Source: Acidobacteriota bacterium
GTDB lineage: Bacteria; Acidobacteriota; Blastocatellia; Pyrinomonadales; Pyrinomonadaceae
NCBI GenBank assembly: GCA_023415725.1
Contig: JAEZJR010000343.1
Location: 1-20,075 of the forward strand
DNA length: 20,075 nt
Direction of reading: 5' to 3'
The first letter of the stretch is position 1, and the number at the start of each line of letters is the position of its first letter. The position numbers and the translations under genes were made by a program. Below the pieces are notes generated by a model that searched no databases, had not been told where the DNA came from, and worked only from the letters and a program-made list of their open reading frames with translations. Of the stretch, positions 13,490-20,075 are shown piece after piece.

Positions 13490-13717
13490 TCGTTCGAGCA
13501 TAGCCACGCCGTTCACGGCGTGGTCTTCGTTCTGACCCATCCCACCAGGGCGTTTCAACGCCCTTAAAAATTCTCGCGGGCACGCAGCCACGCCCTGAAG
13601 GGCGTGGCTATGCGAAACCGGTGCCGCTCCTACGGAGCTCAGGGATCTCTCGGTGCCGCTCGTTCTACAAACATTTTGCCCCTACGGAACAGGAAATCGG
13701 TGTCAGGTCTGCGATTC
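13490..13717. repeat. Palindromic repeat mosaic, copy C
   Basis: This starts three bases after the stop of the NTF2-like gene, in the 481-bp gap 13487-13967. Modules in order are: the 36-bp GAGCATAG unit (13490-13525), the CAGGGCGTTTCAACGCCCTT stem, TTCTCGCGGGC, a stem GCCACGCCC-TGAA-GGGCGTGGC, GCTCCTACGGAGC, GTTCTACAAACATT (13662-13675), GCCCCTACGG (13678-13687) and CAGGTCTGCGATTC (13704-13717). A T-run follows at about 13722-13729. Several modules are shared with copies A and B. No gene is visible here. Confidence 0.72.
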
Positions 13718-13746
13718 TGTGTTTTTTTTGATGGCGCGAAACGGGC

Positions 13747-13873
13747 CGTTTCACCTTTGTCGTGCGCGTCTCATTTGTCGGTCTTGCGGTCTCACTTTTG
13801 GGTCTCGCGCGTCTCATTCGCGTCCCAACTCGTCTCACTTTTGGCCTGATCCGTCTCAGGTTCGCCGTTCTGG
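13747..13873. repeat. Phased GTCTCA tandem array (21-22 bp period)
   Basis: Five perfect GTCTCA hexamers start at 13768, 13789, 13811, 13832 and 13853, spacings of 21, 22, 21 and 21 bp. A degenerate GTTTCA at 13748 extends the array upstream. Intermediate variants (GTCTTG 13781, GTCTCG 13802, GTCCCA 13822) fall roughly half-way. The 13-mer GTCTCACTTTTGG is exactly repeated at 13789 and 13832. A further GTCTCA occurs at 13916. The array lies upstream of the ROK gene promoter. Its function is unknown. Confidence 0.75.
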
Positions 13874-13907
13874 CTAAGCCGCACAACAAAGATCGGTAAG
13901 AATTTGC

Positions 13908-13935
13908 TTGAATTTGTCTCAGAAATGTATATGAT
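13908..13935 (+). promoter_or_regulatory. Candidate promoter of the ROK regulator gene
   Basis: TTGAAT (13908-13913) and TATGAT (13930-13935) are spaced by 16 bp, both fair matches to the housekeeping sigma consensus. The operator palindrome begins two bases after the -10 box, so repressor binding would cover the start of transcription. Confidence 0.55.
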
Positions 13936-13936
13936 G

Positions 13937-13961
13937 AGTTTGTTCGTTTCCCAAACAAACT
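13937..13961. promoter_or_regulatory. ROK/XylR-like operator of the regulator gene
   Basis: A perfect 8-bp dyad, AGTTTGTT-N9-AACAAACT, ends six bases before the ATG at 13968. The core 13939-13960 matches 19 of 22 bases with a site in front of the receptor gene (15216-15237). The words AGTTTGTT and AACAAACT also resemble the operator recognised by XylR, a ROK repressor in Bacillus. The gene has no clear Shine-Dalgarno sequence, so bound protein would also sit against the translation start region. This predicts autorepression. Confidence 0.7.
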
Positions 13962-13967
13962 AAATCC

Positions 13968-15161
13968 ATGAAGAAGATCTATCTGCACAAAGTGGAAAAA
14001 CAGATAGCCCGGCACAGCACCATCCGGGATATCAACAAGCAGATAGTGCTGAATTACGTACGGGCCCGGGCCCCCATTTCGCGGGCCGAGATCGCCCGCG
14101 AAACCTCTTTGCAGCGGTCGACCGTCTCGGCGATCGTGGACGACCTGCAGCTCGAGGGGCTGATCGAGGAGATCGGCACGGGCGATTCGACGGGCGGCCG
14201 AAAGCCCACGCTTCTTAAGCTCCGCACCGGTACGCCGGTCGCGATCGGTGTCGATGTTACGCCGAGCGTGACCACCGTGGTGCTGGCGGACCTCGCGGGG
14301 AACATCCTGCACAGTGAGGAATTCCCGACATCATCGGACATCCATTACATGGACAAGCAGATCCTCGCGAAGGTGAAGCGGCTCGCCGATCTGTTCCCGG
14401 AAGCGAAGCTCCAGGTCGGGATGAGCATCCCCGGCATCGCGGACCCCGCGACGGGCGAGGTGCTTTATATCCCGTATTTTCAATGGTCGCACTGGGATAT
14501 CGGCCGGCGGATAAAGAACGAAACCGGCCTCGATGTCGTGATCGAGAACGACGCGAACGCGATCGCGCTGGCGGAACTTTGGTTCGGGAACGACGAGATA
14601 AAACGGACGCGCAACTTCATTATGGTCTTCGTCGCGGAGGGGATCGGCACGGGGATCATCATCGACGGCCAGGTCTACCGCGGCGAGAACGGGGCCGCAG
14701 GGGAGTTCGGCCATATGTTCGTCGAGGACGACGCCCCCGTGGCATGCTCATGCGGCCGCCACGATTGCTGGGAAGCACACGCCTCCGAAAAGGCACTGCT
14801 CTACCGTTATGAGCACTCGAACGGGGTGCCGCCCGCCTCGCACATGACCATCGACAACCTGATCGGCCTCGCACAAAACGGCGAGGAACGGGCCGTCAAA
14901 ATGCTGAAGGAAAACGCCAAATACCTCGGCATCGGCATATCGAACCTCCTGATCGGCTTCAGCCCCCAAGCGATCGTCATCAGCGGCAGCATCACCAAGG
15001 CTTGGGACCTCATCAGCGACGAGATCCAGGCCGCCGGACAACGAAGCATCCGCCAGGAAGTTAAGGTGGCGGACATAATACCGTCATCTTTGGGCGACAA
15101 CCCCAGCATTTTGGGCTCGATAAGCCTCGTTCTGGCCCGAAAATTCGCATCCGCGAACTAA
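13968..15161 (+). CDS. ROK-family transcriptional repressor
   Basis: This 397-residue protein combines an N-terminal winged helix (about 20-75, helix-turn-helix near SRAEIARETSLQRSTVSAI) with a ROK sugar-binding domain. The ROK zinc site is visible as H239, C250, C252 and C257 (ACSCGRHDCWE). The END185AN motif that carries the sugar-contacting Asp in ROK kinases is retained. The phosphate-binding DxGxT motif is degenerate (GVD96VTPS), which fits a regulator and argues against a kinase. The effector is probably a glucose- or maltodextrin-type sugar, inferred from the TonB receptor and amylase genes that follow. Near-identical operators before this gene and the receptor gene support autoregulation and receptor control. 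Confidence 0.92.
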   Translation: MKKIYLHKVEKQIARHSTIRDINKQIVLNYVRARAPISRAEIARETSLQRSTVSAIVDDLQLEGLIEEIGTGDSTGGRKPTLLKLRTGTPVAIGVDVTPSVTTVVLADLAGNILHSEEFPTSSDIHYMDKQILAKVKRLADLFPEAKLQVGMSIPGIADPATGEVLYIPYFQWSHWDIGRRIKNETGLDVVIENDANAIALAELWFGNDEIKRTRNFIMVFVAEGIGTGIIIDGQVYRGENGAAGEFGHMFVEDDAPVACSCGRHDCWEAHASEKALLYRYEHSNGVPPASHMTIDNLIGLAQNGEERAVKMLKENAKYLGIGISNLLIGFSPQAIVISGSITKAWDLISDEIQAAGQRSIRQEVKVADIIPSSLGDNPSILGSISLVLARKFASAN

Positions 15162-15186
15162 GTTTCGGACGAATTAAGGAAAATGC

Positions 15187-15215
15187 TTGACAGAATCAGC
15201 CAAAAGTAATAATAC
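15187..15215 (+). promoter_or_regulatory. Promoter of the TonB receptor gene
   Basis: A perfect -35 hexamer TTGACA (15187-15192) is followed after 17 bp by TAATAC (15210-15215). The TTG inside this -35 box is the most upstream possible start codon of the receptor reading frame, which argues against using it as the start. The predicted leader to the chosen ATG at 15343 is about 120 nt. Confidence 0.6.
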
Positions 15216-15238
15216 TTTGTTTGTTTTCCGAACAAACA
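15216..15238. promoter_or_regulatory. ROK operator of the TonB receptor gene
   Basis: The dyad TGTTTGTT-N5-AACAAACA (15218-15238) also contains the TTTGTT-N9-AACAAAC frame shared with the ROK gene operator. It begins directly after the -10 box, the same geometry as at the regulator's own promoter, so a repressor bound here would block transcription initiation. Confidence 0.7.
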
Positions 15239-15342
15239 TATCGCAGGGGTTCGAGAAGAAATCAAAAAGCCAGCGGCCCTCACTGCCGCCGATGCGGGGC
15301 AAGGATCTTTTCCTTGATCAATCGCCAGAGGTGATCAGACTT

Positions 15343-18300
15343 ATGAGAGTTACGAAACGAAAAACGTTCAGGCAGTTATTGTTCGCTGCCCTTTCCTTGC
15401 TGTGTCTCGTTGTGTTCGCATCGGCCCAAACGGAAACGGCTAGGATCCAAGGTACGGTCACCGATGCGACCGGGGCAGTAGTTTCAGGGGCCACGATCAA
15501 AGTTACATCAGCGGGTACGGGCCGTGAGGTAACGGTTACGAGTGGACAGGACGGCACATTCAGCGTGCTCACGCTCCAGCCGGGCCGCTACACAGTAGAG
15601 GTGACGGCACCGAATTTCAAGACCACGAGACAGGAAATAACTCTCGAGGTCGCCCAGACGGCCCCGTTAAATGTTGCGCTAGAAGCCGGAGCCGTGACGG
15701 AAACCGTGACGGTAACGACCGACGTGCCTCAGGTTGAAACGACTTCTTCGGCCGTAGGCGAGGTCATTCAGGGCCGCGAAGCCGTAGAGCTTCCTTTGAA
15801 CGGCCGTAACGTTCTCGAGCTTGCCCGCTTGACCCCTGGGGTCACAACGGGCGTGCCGGATGGTTTCGCGAGTGGTGTGGGCAACAACGCCGAGACCTAT
15901 CGTGGCGGGAACACCGGCGGTGCAGCCCTGTCGGTGAACGGGCAACGCACACAGGCCAACAACTTTCTGCTCGACGGCGTGGATAACAACGAATCGCTAG
16001 TAAACACGATCAATGTTTTCCCGTCAGCGGAGGCGATCCAGGAGTTCCGGGTGCAGACGAGCGTCGCGCCGGCAGAATTTGGACGTGGCGGCGGCGGCAT
16101 CATCAACTCGGTGATCAAGTCGGGCCGCAACGACTTTTTCGGAAGTGCGTTTGCGTTCATCCGTAACGACAATCTGGATGCCCGGCCGACATTCTCCCAG
16201 ACGAAGTCCGAGTTCCGTCGCGGTCAGTTCGGCGGTACGATCGGCGGTCCGGTCTGGAGAGACAAGGTCTTCTTCTTTGGCGATTACGAGGGACTTCGGC
16301 AGTTCCTGCCCTTCGGCCTTGAAACGGCGACAGTTCCGACGGCACTGATGAGGACAGGTAACTTCAGCGAGTTGCTGGCAGGCCCAAATCCGATCCAGTT
16401 GAGGGACATTTTGACCAACCAGCCGATCCTCAATAACCGTCTGGACCTACTTCCCGGAAACAGGCTTAACCCGGTCGCTCTAAACTACTTGCAGGCGTTT
16501 CCCCTCCCAACGCGGGCCGGCATAAGGGACAATTATCAAGTAGTACGGACCCAGACGCTCGAGACGGATACATATGACATTCGAATCGATTCGACGCTGA
16601 ACGACAAGAACCAATTGTTTGGTCGCTGGAGTCAGGGATTCTTCGATCAGGTCACGTCGTCGCGTCTGCCGGCTCTTCCGGCGGGTTTCGGATCGGGTAC
16701 CAACCCGATCCGAACTAAAGGAGCTGTCGTCGGGTGGAACACGGCTCTCACAAGTTCCCTGTTCAACGAACTGCGGGTGCAGGCTTCAAGGATCAGTTAC
16801 GGTTACACGCCGCCGTTCTTCGACCAGGCGATCTCGGCGGACCTGGGAATCCCGAACGCGAACCGCGATCCGAGCTTGGGCGGTGGAGCTCTTATCGGCG
16901 GATCCAACGGGCAGATCGAATATACAGGAGACTTTGGACCGTATCTCGTTCCGCAGAACACTTATCAGATCGTGGACAGCCTTAGCTTCACGACCGGAAA
17001 CCACACCTTCAAATTCGGCGGCACCATACTCCGTCGCGACGTCTCGCTTTACCGGCCGAATCGCGGAAAGGGTTTCTTTTTCCTTATCCCCAATGGAAAT
17101 CCGAACGACTGCAGCGGAGCCTCTTCAACGGGTTGGGAACAGGCCGACTTGTTGATCGGTTTTGTGTGCAATTACCAGATCGGGCCTCCATTCGGTTCCG
17201 TTGGGACGAGAAATTGGGAGAATGCACTTTTCGCACAGGACGATTGGCGCGTGACGCGAAAGCTTACGCTAAATCTCGGCCTCCGATACGACTACTTTAC
17301 CAACCCGACCGAGATGTATGGGCGTCAAGCAAACTTTGACCTTCAGACCAGGCGCTTGATCCTCGCGGGTGACAGCGGTGCCTCGCTCGTGGAGACCGAT
17401 AAGAACAACTTCGGGCCCCGAGCCGGGTTCGCCTATGACATCGGTGGTGATGGCAGAAGTGTGATCCGAGGCGGTTATGGGTTGTTCTACTTCCTCGACC
17501 GCGGCGGCATCGATAACCAACTCGCTCAGAATCCACCGTTCAGCGGCTTCTCGCAATTCAATTTCACGGACGGTTTCAGGATCACGCTTTCAGGACGGGC
17601 GCCTAACGGCACTCTGGACTCGCGTCTAGCGACGGGGCCTCTCCCAATAGGCAGCGTGAATGACGTGAACCTCGACAATCCGCAGAACGTGACGGTCCTT
17701 GCTTGGAAGCCGGACAACAAGGTATCGAACGTCCACCAGTTCAATATTCAGTATCAACGTGAACTGACCAGGACGACGGCGATCAGCGTCGGTTACGTCG
17801 GCACTCGGGGCCGCAATTTGATCCTTTACTACAACCTGAACGGACGTGTAGTGGAACCTGGCACCGACGTGCCCTGCCCGAACGGGGTAGCAGCTTCGCC
17901 GTGTTACCCGGGTCTCGGCGACGTCCGCGTCCGCGACGATATAGGCGAATCGCAGTACGACTCGCTTCAACTATCGGTGGAACGGCGATTTACGCGGGGG
18001 CTACAGTACCGCGTCGCTTACACGCTCTCCAAAACGAAGGACAACGGCGAAGGGGCGTTCGATGCGGTCGCCGACAACAGACTCAACTTCATCGAGCCCT
18101 TCACAACTTCCAGGCTCGACGTGCCGCACGCCTTCTCGGTCGAAGCAGTTTACGATCTTCCGTGGGGCAAGGGCCGGCGTTGGGGAACCGACTGGAATTC
18201 GGCGGTTGACGCAGTCCTCGGCGGCTGGCAGCTGAACGGGATCTTCCGTGCCCAGAGCGGACAGGTGTTCGACATACGTTCCGGCGGCGTTCGCGTGGAC

Positions 18301-18654
18301 GTGAACGGGGACCCGTACACGGGCGATGAGAATCCGTTTCTCGACCGAACAGTGTTCGTCGCCGCACCCGCGGGACGGTTCGGCACGCTGGAACGCAACA
18401 GTCTTCGCGGCCCGTCGAACCACCAGTTGAATCTGGGTCTCACTAAGAATTTCGACGTTTCGGACCTGTTCAGAATCCAGTTCAGAACGGAGGCGTTCAA
18501 TGTGTTCAATACTCCACAACTGACGCCGCCTGTTCAGAATTGCGATGCGGCTCCGGTAACCGGTGTCTGTCGCGATACGAGTCTCGGTATCATCCGGAAC
18601 ACGTACGGCTTCACGAATCGGCAGATCCAGTTCGGGCTGAGACTGGAGTTCTAG
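15343..18654 (+). CDS. Oar-like TonB-dependent outer-membrane receptor
   Basis: This is a 1103-residue outer-membrane receptor. A Sec signal peptide (MRVTKRKTFRQLL then a hydrophobic stretch, cleaved near FASAQ) is followed by a carboxypeptidase-regulatory-like beta-sandwich (about 32-115, ARIQGTVTDATGAVVSGA) and a plug domain (about 125-250, with ELPLNGRN and NNFLLDGVDNNES). A long beta-barrel ends in the outer-membrane sorting sequence IQFGLRLEF with terminal Phe. I chose ATG 15343, which has AGAGGTGA about ten bases upstream. The more upstream in-frame TTG at 15187 lies in the promoter and would put 52 residues ahead of the signal peptide. The adjacent ROK repressor and GH13 enzyme suggest import of starch-derived oligosaccharides. 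Oar-like receptors in other bacteria have other roles, so the substrate is inferred. Confidence 0.93.
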   Translation: MRVTKRKTFRQLLFAALSLLCLVVFASAQTETARIQGTVTDATGAVVSGATIKVTSAGTGREVTVTSGQDGTFSVLTLQPGRYTVEVTAPNFKTTRQEITLEVAQTAPLNVALEAGAVTETVTVTTDVPQVETTSSAVGEVIQGREAVELPLNGRNVLELARLTPGVTTGVPDGFASGVGNNAETYRGGNTGGAALSVNGQRTQANNFLLDGVDNNESLVNTINVFPSAEAIQEFRVQTSVAPAEFGRGGGGIINSVIKSGRNDFFGSAFAFIRNDNLDARPTFSQTKSEFRRGQFGGTIGGPVWRDKVFFFGDYEGLRQFLPFGLETATVPTALMRTGNFSELLAGPNPIQLRDILTNQPILNNRLDLLPGNRLNPVALNYLQAFPLPTRAGIRDNYQVVRTQTLETDTYDIRIDSTLNDKNQLFGRWSQGFFDQVTSSRLPALPAGFGSGTNPIRTKGAVVGWNTALTSSLFNELRVQASRISYGYTPPFFDQAISADLGIPNANRDPSLGGGALIGGSNGQIEYTGDFGPYLVPQNTYQIVDSLSFTTGNHTFKFGGTILRRDVSLYRPNRGKGFFFLIPNGNPNDCSGASSTGWEQADLLIGFVCNYQIGPPFGSVGTRNWENALFAQDDWRVTRKLTLNLGLRYDYFTNPTEMYGRQANFDLQTRRLILAGDSGASLVETDKNNFGPRAGFAYDIGGDGRSVIRGGYGLFYFLDRGGIDNQLAQNPPFSGFSQFNFTDGFRITLSGRAPNGTLDSRLATGPLPIGSVNDVNLDNPQNVTVLAWKPDNKVSNVHQFNIQYQRELTRTTAISVGYVGTRGRNLILYYNLNGRVVEPGTDVPCPNGVAASPCYPGLGDVRVRDDIGESQYDSLQLSVERRFTRGLQYRVAYTLSKTKDNGEGAFDAVADNRLNFIEPFTTSRLDVPHAFSVEAVYDLPWGKGRRWGTDWNSAVDAVLGGWQLNGIFRAQSGQVFDIRSGGVRVDVNGDPYTGDENPFLDRTVFVAAPAGRFGTLERNSLRGPSNHQLNLGLTKNFDVSDLFRIQFRTEAFNVFNTPQLTPPVQNCDAAPVTGVCRDTSLGIIRNTYGFTNRQIQFGLRLEF

Positions 18655-18750
18655 GCTTCTCGGCGACGCACGAGGGCCGCGGTCGGCGGACCAGCAACAA
18701 GATGCCGCGGCGGCTCCGTGGTGTGTAACTTGGAATATCGGTTCTTTCCG

Positions 18751-18785
18751 AAGGGCGTGTAGACTGGAAAGGTCGGCACGCCCTT
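18751..18785. terminator. Nine-bp stem hairpin after the receptor gene
   Basis: AAGGGCGTG (18751-18759) and CACGCCCTT (18777-18785) form a perfect stem with a 17-nt loop about 100 bp after the receptor stop. No U-tract follows. The stem word resembles the GGGCGTGG palindromes found elsewhere in the window, so it may be a repeat and not a terminator. Confidence 0.35.
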
Positions 18786-18818
18786 GATCTTGAGCCGCGA
18801 GGCCGGGTTTACTCTCCC

Positions 18819-18860
18819 AAAGCAGAAAGCAGAAAGCAGAAAGCAGAAAGCAGAAAGCAG
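18819..18860. repeat. Six exact tandem copies of a heptanucleotide
   Basis: AAAGCAG is repeated six times without a mismatch over 42 bp. It ends 20 bp before the amylase start codon and lies in the 226-bp gap after the receptor gene. Perfect identity suggests recent expansion or active slippage. Copy number could alter spacing between an upstream promoter and the gene. Confidence 0.95.
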
Positions 18861-18880
18861 TGAGATCTGTACTCAGTTCG

Positions 18881-20075
18881 ATGATGCGAGTGGTAGTGCC
18901 GAGTTCTATCAAATTGGCCTTTCTTTTCCTTTGTCTTTCGGTAAGCGCGTGGGCGCAATCGCCGACGGTGGAAAAAGTGGAGCCGCCGAATTGGTGGGCG
19001 GGGCATACGATAAACCCGGTTCGGCTTTTGGTTCGCGGGAATAACCTTGAGGGGGCTCGCATTTCTTCGGCGAGCAAGGCGCTGAAGATCGATAATGTCC
19101 GGGTTAACGATAGAGGCGACTATCTCTTCTGCGATGTCACCATCAGCAACGTCGCTTGGTTCTCGAGTGAGAATAAAACGGGCTCTCAACGATATTCGAT
19201 ATCCGTAAAAACACGGTCTGGTGAAACCTCATTCCCTTTCACGGTTAACGCCCCACTAGACCCGAAGTCAAACACGACGAGCGTCACGAATGACGACGTC
19301 GTTTACCTGATAATGACGGACCGTTTCTCGGACGGCGATCCCGCCAACAATAAAGATGTCGACCGCAATAATCCGAGGGCGTGGCACGGGGGGGATTTCA
19401 AGGGGATCACGAAGCGCATTCCTTATTTGAAGGAACTCGGCATCACGGCGATATGGCTTACGCCTTGGTACGACAACCCGGACGAGGCGAACCAGTGCGA
19501 CAAACCGTGGTGCCCGAACACTAACTACCACGGTTACCATGCTATCGATTATTACGGGGTCGAGAATCACTTCGGCTCGATGACGGATCTGCAGGAGATG
19601 ATCCGCGAGAGCAAGCGGAACGGGATCAAGGTGATCCAGGATCAGGTCGCGAACCACGTAGGCATCCAGCATCCATGGGCGAAGCGTCCGCCGCTCGATA
19701 ATTGGTTCTCGCCATATTCACAGAACACTTTCAACAATTCGGCCCTTCTATCGCCAAATTCTTCGCAAGCCGAACGCGACAACGTGCTCAAGGGGTGGTT
19801 CAACGAATTGCTGCCGGACCTGAATCAGGACGAGCCGGAAGTTTCCCGTTACCTGATCCAGAACGCGCTTTGGTGGATCGGGATGACAGGCATCGATGGG
19901 ATCCGACAAGATACGATCCAGTATATGCCCCGATCATTCATCCGCGATTGGTCGGTGGCGATCAAAAGGCAATACCCGAATTACTGGATGGTAGGCGAAG
20001 TGTTCGAAGAGGATTCTGCACAGACGGCTTTTTTCCAGGGCGGGCGAGCGGGTTGGGATGGGATCGATACCGGTC
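18881..20075 (+). CDS. Secreted GH13 cyclomaltodextrinase/neopullulanase-type amylase, partial
   Basis: The reading frame is open from ATG 18881 (or 18884) to the window end, 398 complete codons, so the C-terminus is missing. A Sec signal peptide ends near SVSAWAQ (residue 26). An immunoglobulin-like cyclomaltodextrinase N-terminal domain follows (about 27-125, VEKVEPPNWWAGH), then the GH13 barrel (from about residue 138, VVYLIMTDRFSDGD). Conserved regions visible are D254-x3-N-H (DQVANHVG), the nucleophile D344 in GIDGIRQDTI, and the acid/base E373 in VGEVFEED. The third catalytic Asp lies beyond the window. The enzyme should cut alpha-1,4-glucans outside the cytoplasm (periplasm or surface), feeding the TonB receptor upstream. 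No ROK operator precedes it, so it may be read from the receptor promoter. No strong Shine-Dalgarno sequence is seen. Confidence 0.92.
   Translation, partial: MMRVVVPSSIKLAFLFLCLSVSAWAQSPTVEKVEPPNWWAGHTINPVRLLVRGNNLEGARISSASKALKIDNVRVNDRGDYLFCDVTISNVAWFSSENKTGSQRYSISVKTRSGETSFPFTVNAPLDPKSNTTSVTNDDVVYLIMTDRFSDGDPANNKDVDRNNPRAWHGGDFKGITKRIPYLKELGITAIWLTPWYDNPDEANQCDKPWCPNTNYHGYHAIDYYGVENHFGSMTDLQEMIRESKRNGIKVIQDQVANHVGIQHPWAKRPPLDNWFSPYSQNTFNNSALLSPNSSQAERDNVLKGWFNELLPDLNQDEPEVSRYLIQNALWWIGMTGIDGIRQDTIQYMPRSFIRDWSVAIKRQYPNYWMVGEVFEEDSAQTAFFQGGRAGWDGIDTG

Noticed and set aside
13747..13873. CRISPR array
   Set aside because: Only six bases are constant, the period is 21 bp, the intervening sequence is partly repeated, and no cas genes are nearby.
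13665..14312. Minus-strand frame covering the GTCTCA array and the ROK gene 5' end
   Set aside because: It runs antisense through the conserved winged-helix region, and its product is Arg-rich with no domain. The 21-bp period may give the appearance of heptads, but other frames contain stops.
15187..15342. N-terminal extension of the receptor from the TTG codon
   Set aside because: It overlaps the -35 box and the operator and would bury the signal peptide.

Overview
The window looks like a chromosomal segment of a G+C-rich, Gram-negative-type bacterium, most probably an Acidobacteriota member (Blastocatellia/Pyrinomonadaceae-like). The reasons are a large Oar-type TonB-dependent receptor with a carboxypeptidase-regulatory N-terminus, several secreted proteins and lipoproteins, Tat substrates, and many intergenic palindromes and heptanucleotide tandem arrays. 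This placement is inferred from gene style. No rRNA or other marker gene is present.

Region 1 (about 47-8913) is a co-directional nitrate-reduction locus. In order it encodes a NarI-like membrane cytochrome b with a C-terminal double-CxxC domain, a small multi-pass membrane protein, a Nas/Nap-type molybdopterin nitrate reductase without a Tat signal, a universal stress protein, a four-cluster ferredoxin subunit, a Tat-anchored high-potential Rieske protein, a two-helix membrane protein, a DUF3565 metal-site protein, a NarK-type nitrate/nitrite transporter, a hemerythrin-like protein and a Crp/Fnr regulator. Short gaps and overlaps suggest one or two operons. The combination suggests an Nas-type catalytic subunit wired to a quinol-oxidising membrane module, instead of NarGHI or a soluble assimilatory enzyme. 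It is the best candidate here for an under-described system. No NarJ-type chaperone and no nitrite reductase lie in the window.

Region 2 (about 8914-13967) is looser. It holds three small secreted or lipoprotein genes of unknown or NTF2-like type, a convergent Tat-exported PhoD-like phosphatase, and long intergenic stretches filled with palindromic repeats. Two of these stretches carry the same repeat modules and flank one lipoprotein gene. A phased array of GTCTCA hexamers at 21-22 bp spacing precedes the next regulator.

Region 3 (about 13908-20075) is a glycan-uptake locus: a ROK-family repressor, an Oar-like TonB-dependent receptor, and a secreted GH13 cyclomaltodextrinase/neopullulanase-type amylase cut by the window end. 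Near-identical ROK/XylR-like operators sit just downstream of the -10 boxes of both the ROK gene and the receptor gene. This predicts autoregulation and sugar-responsive control of starch or maltodextrin uptake.
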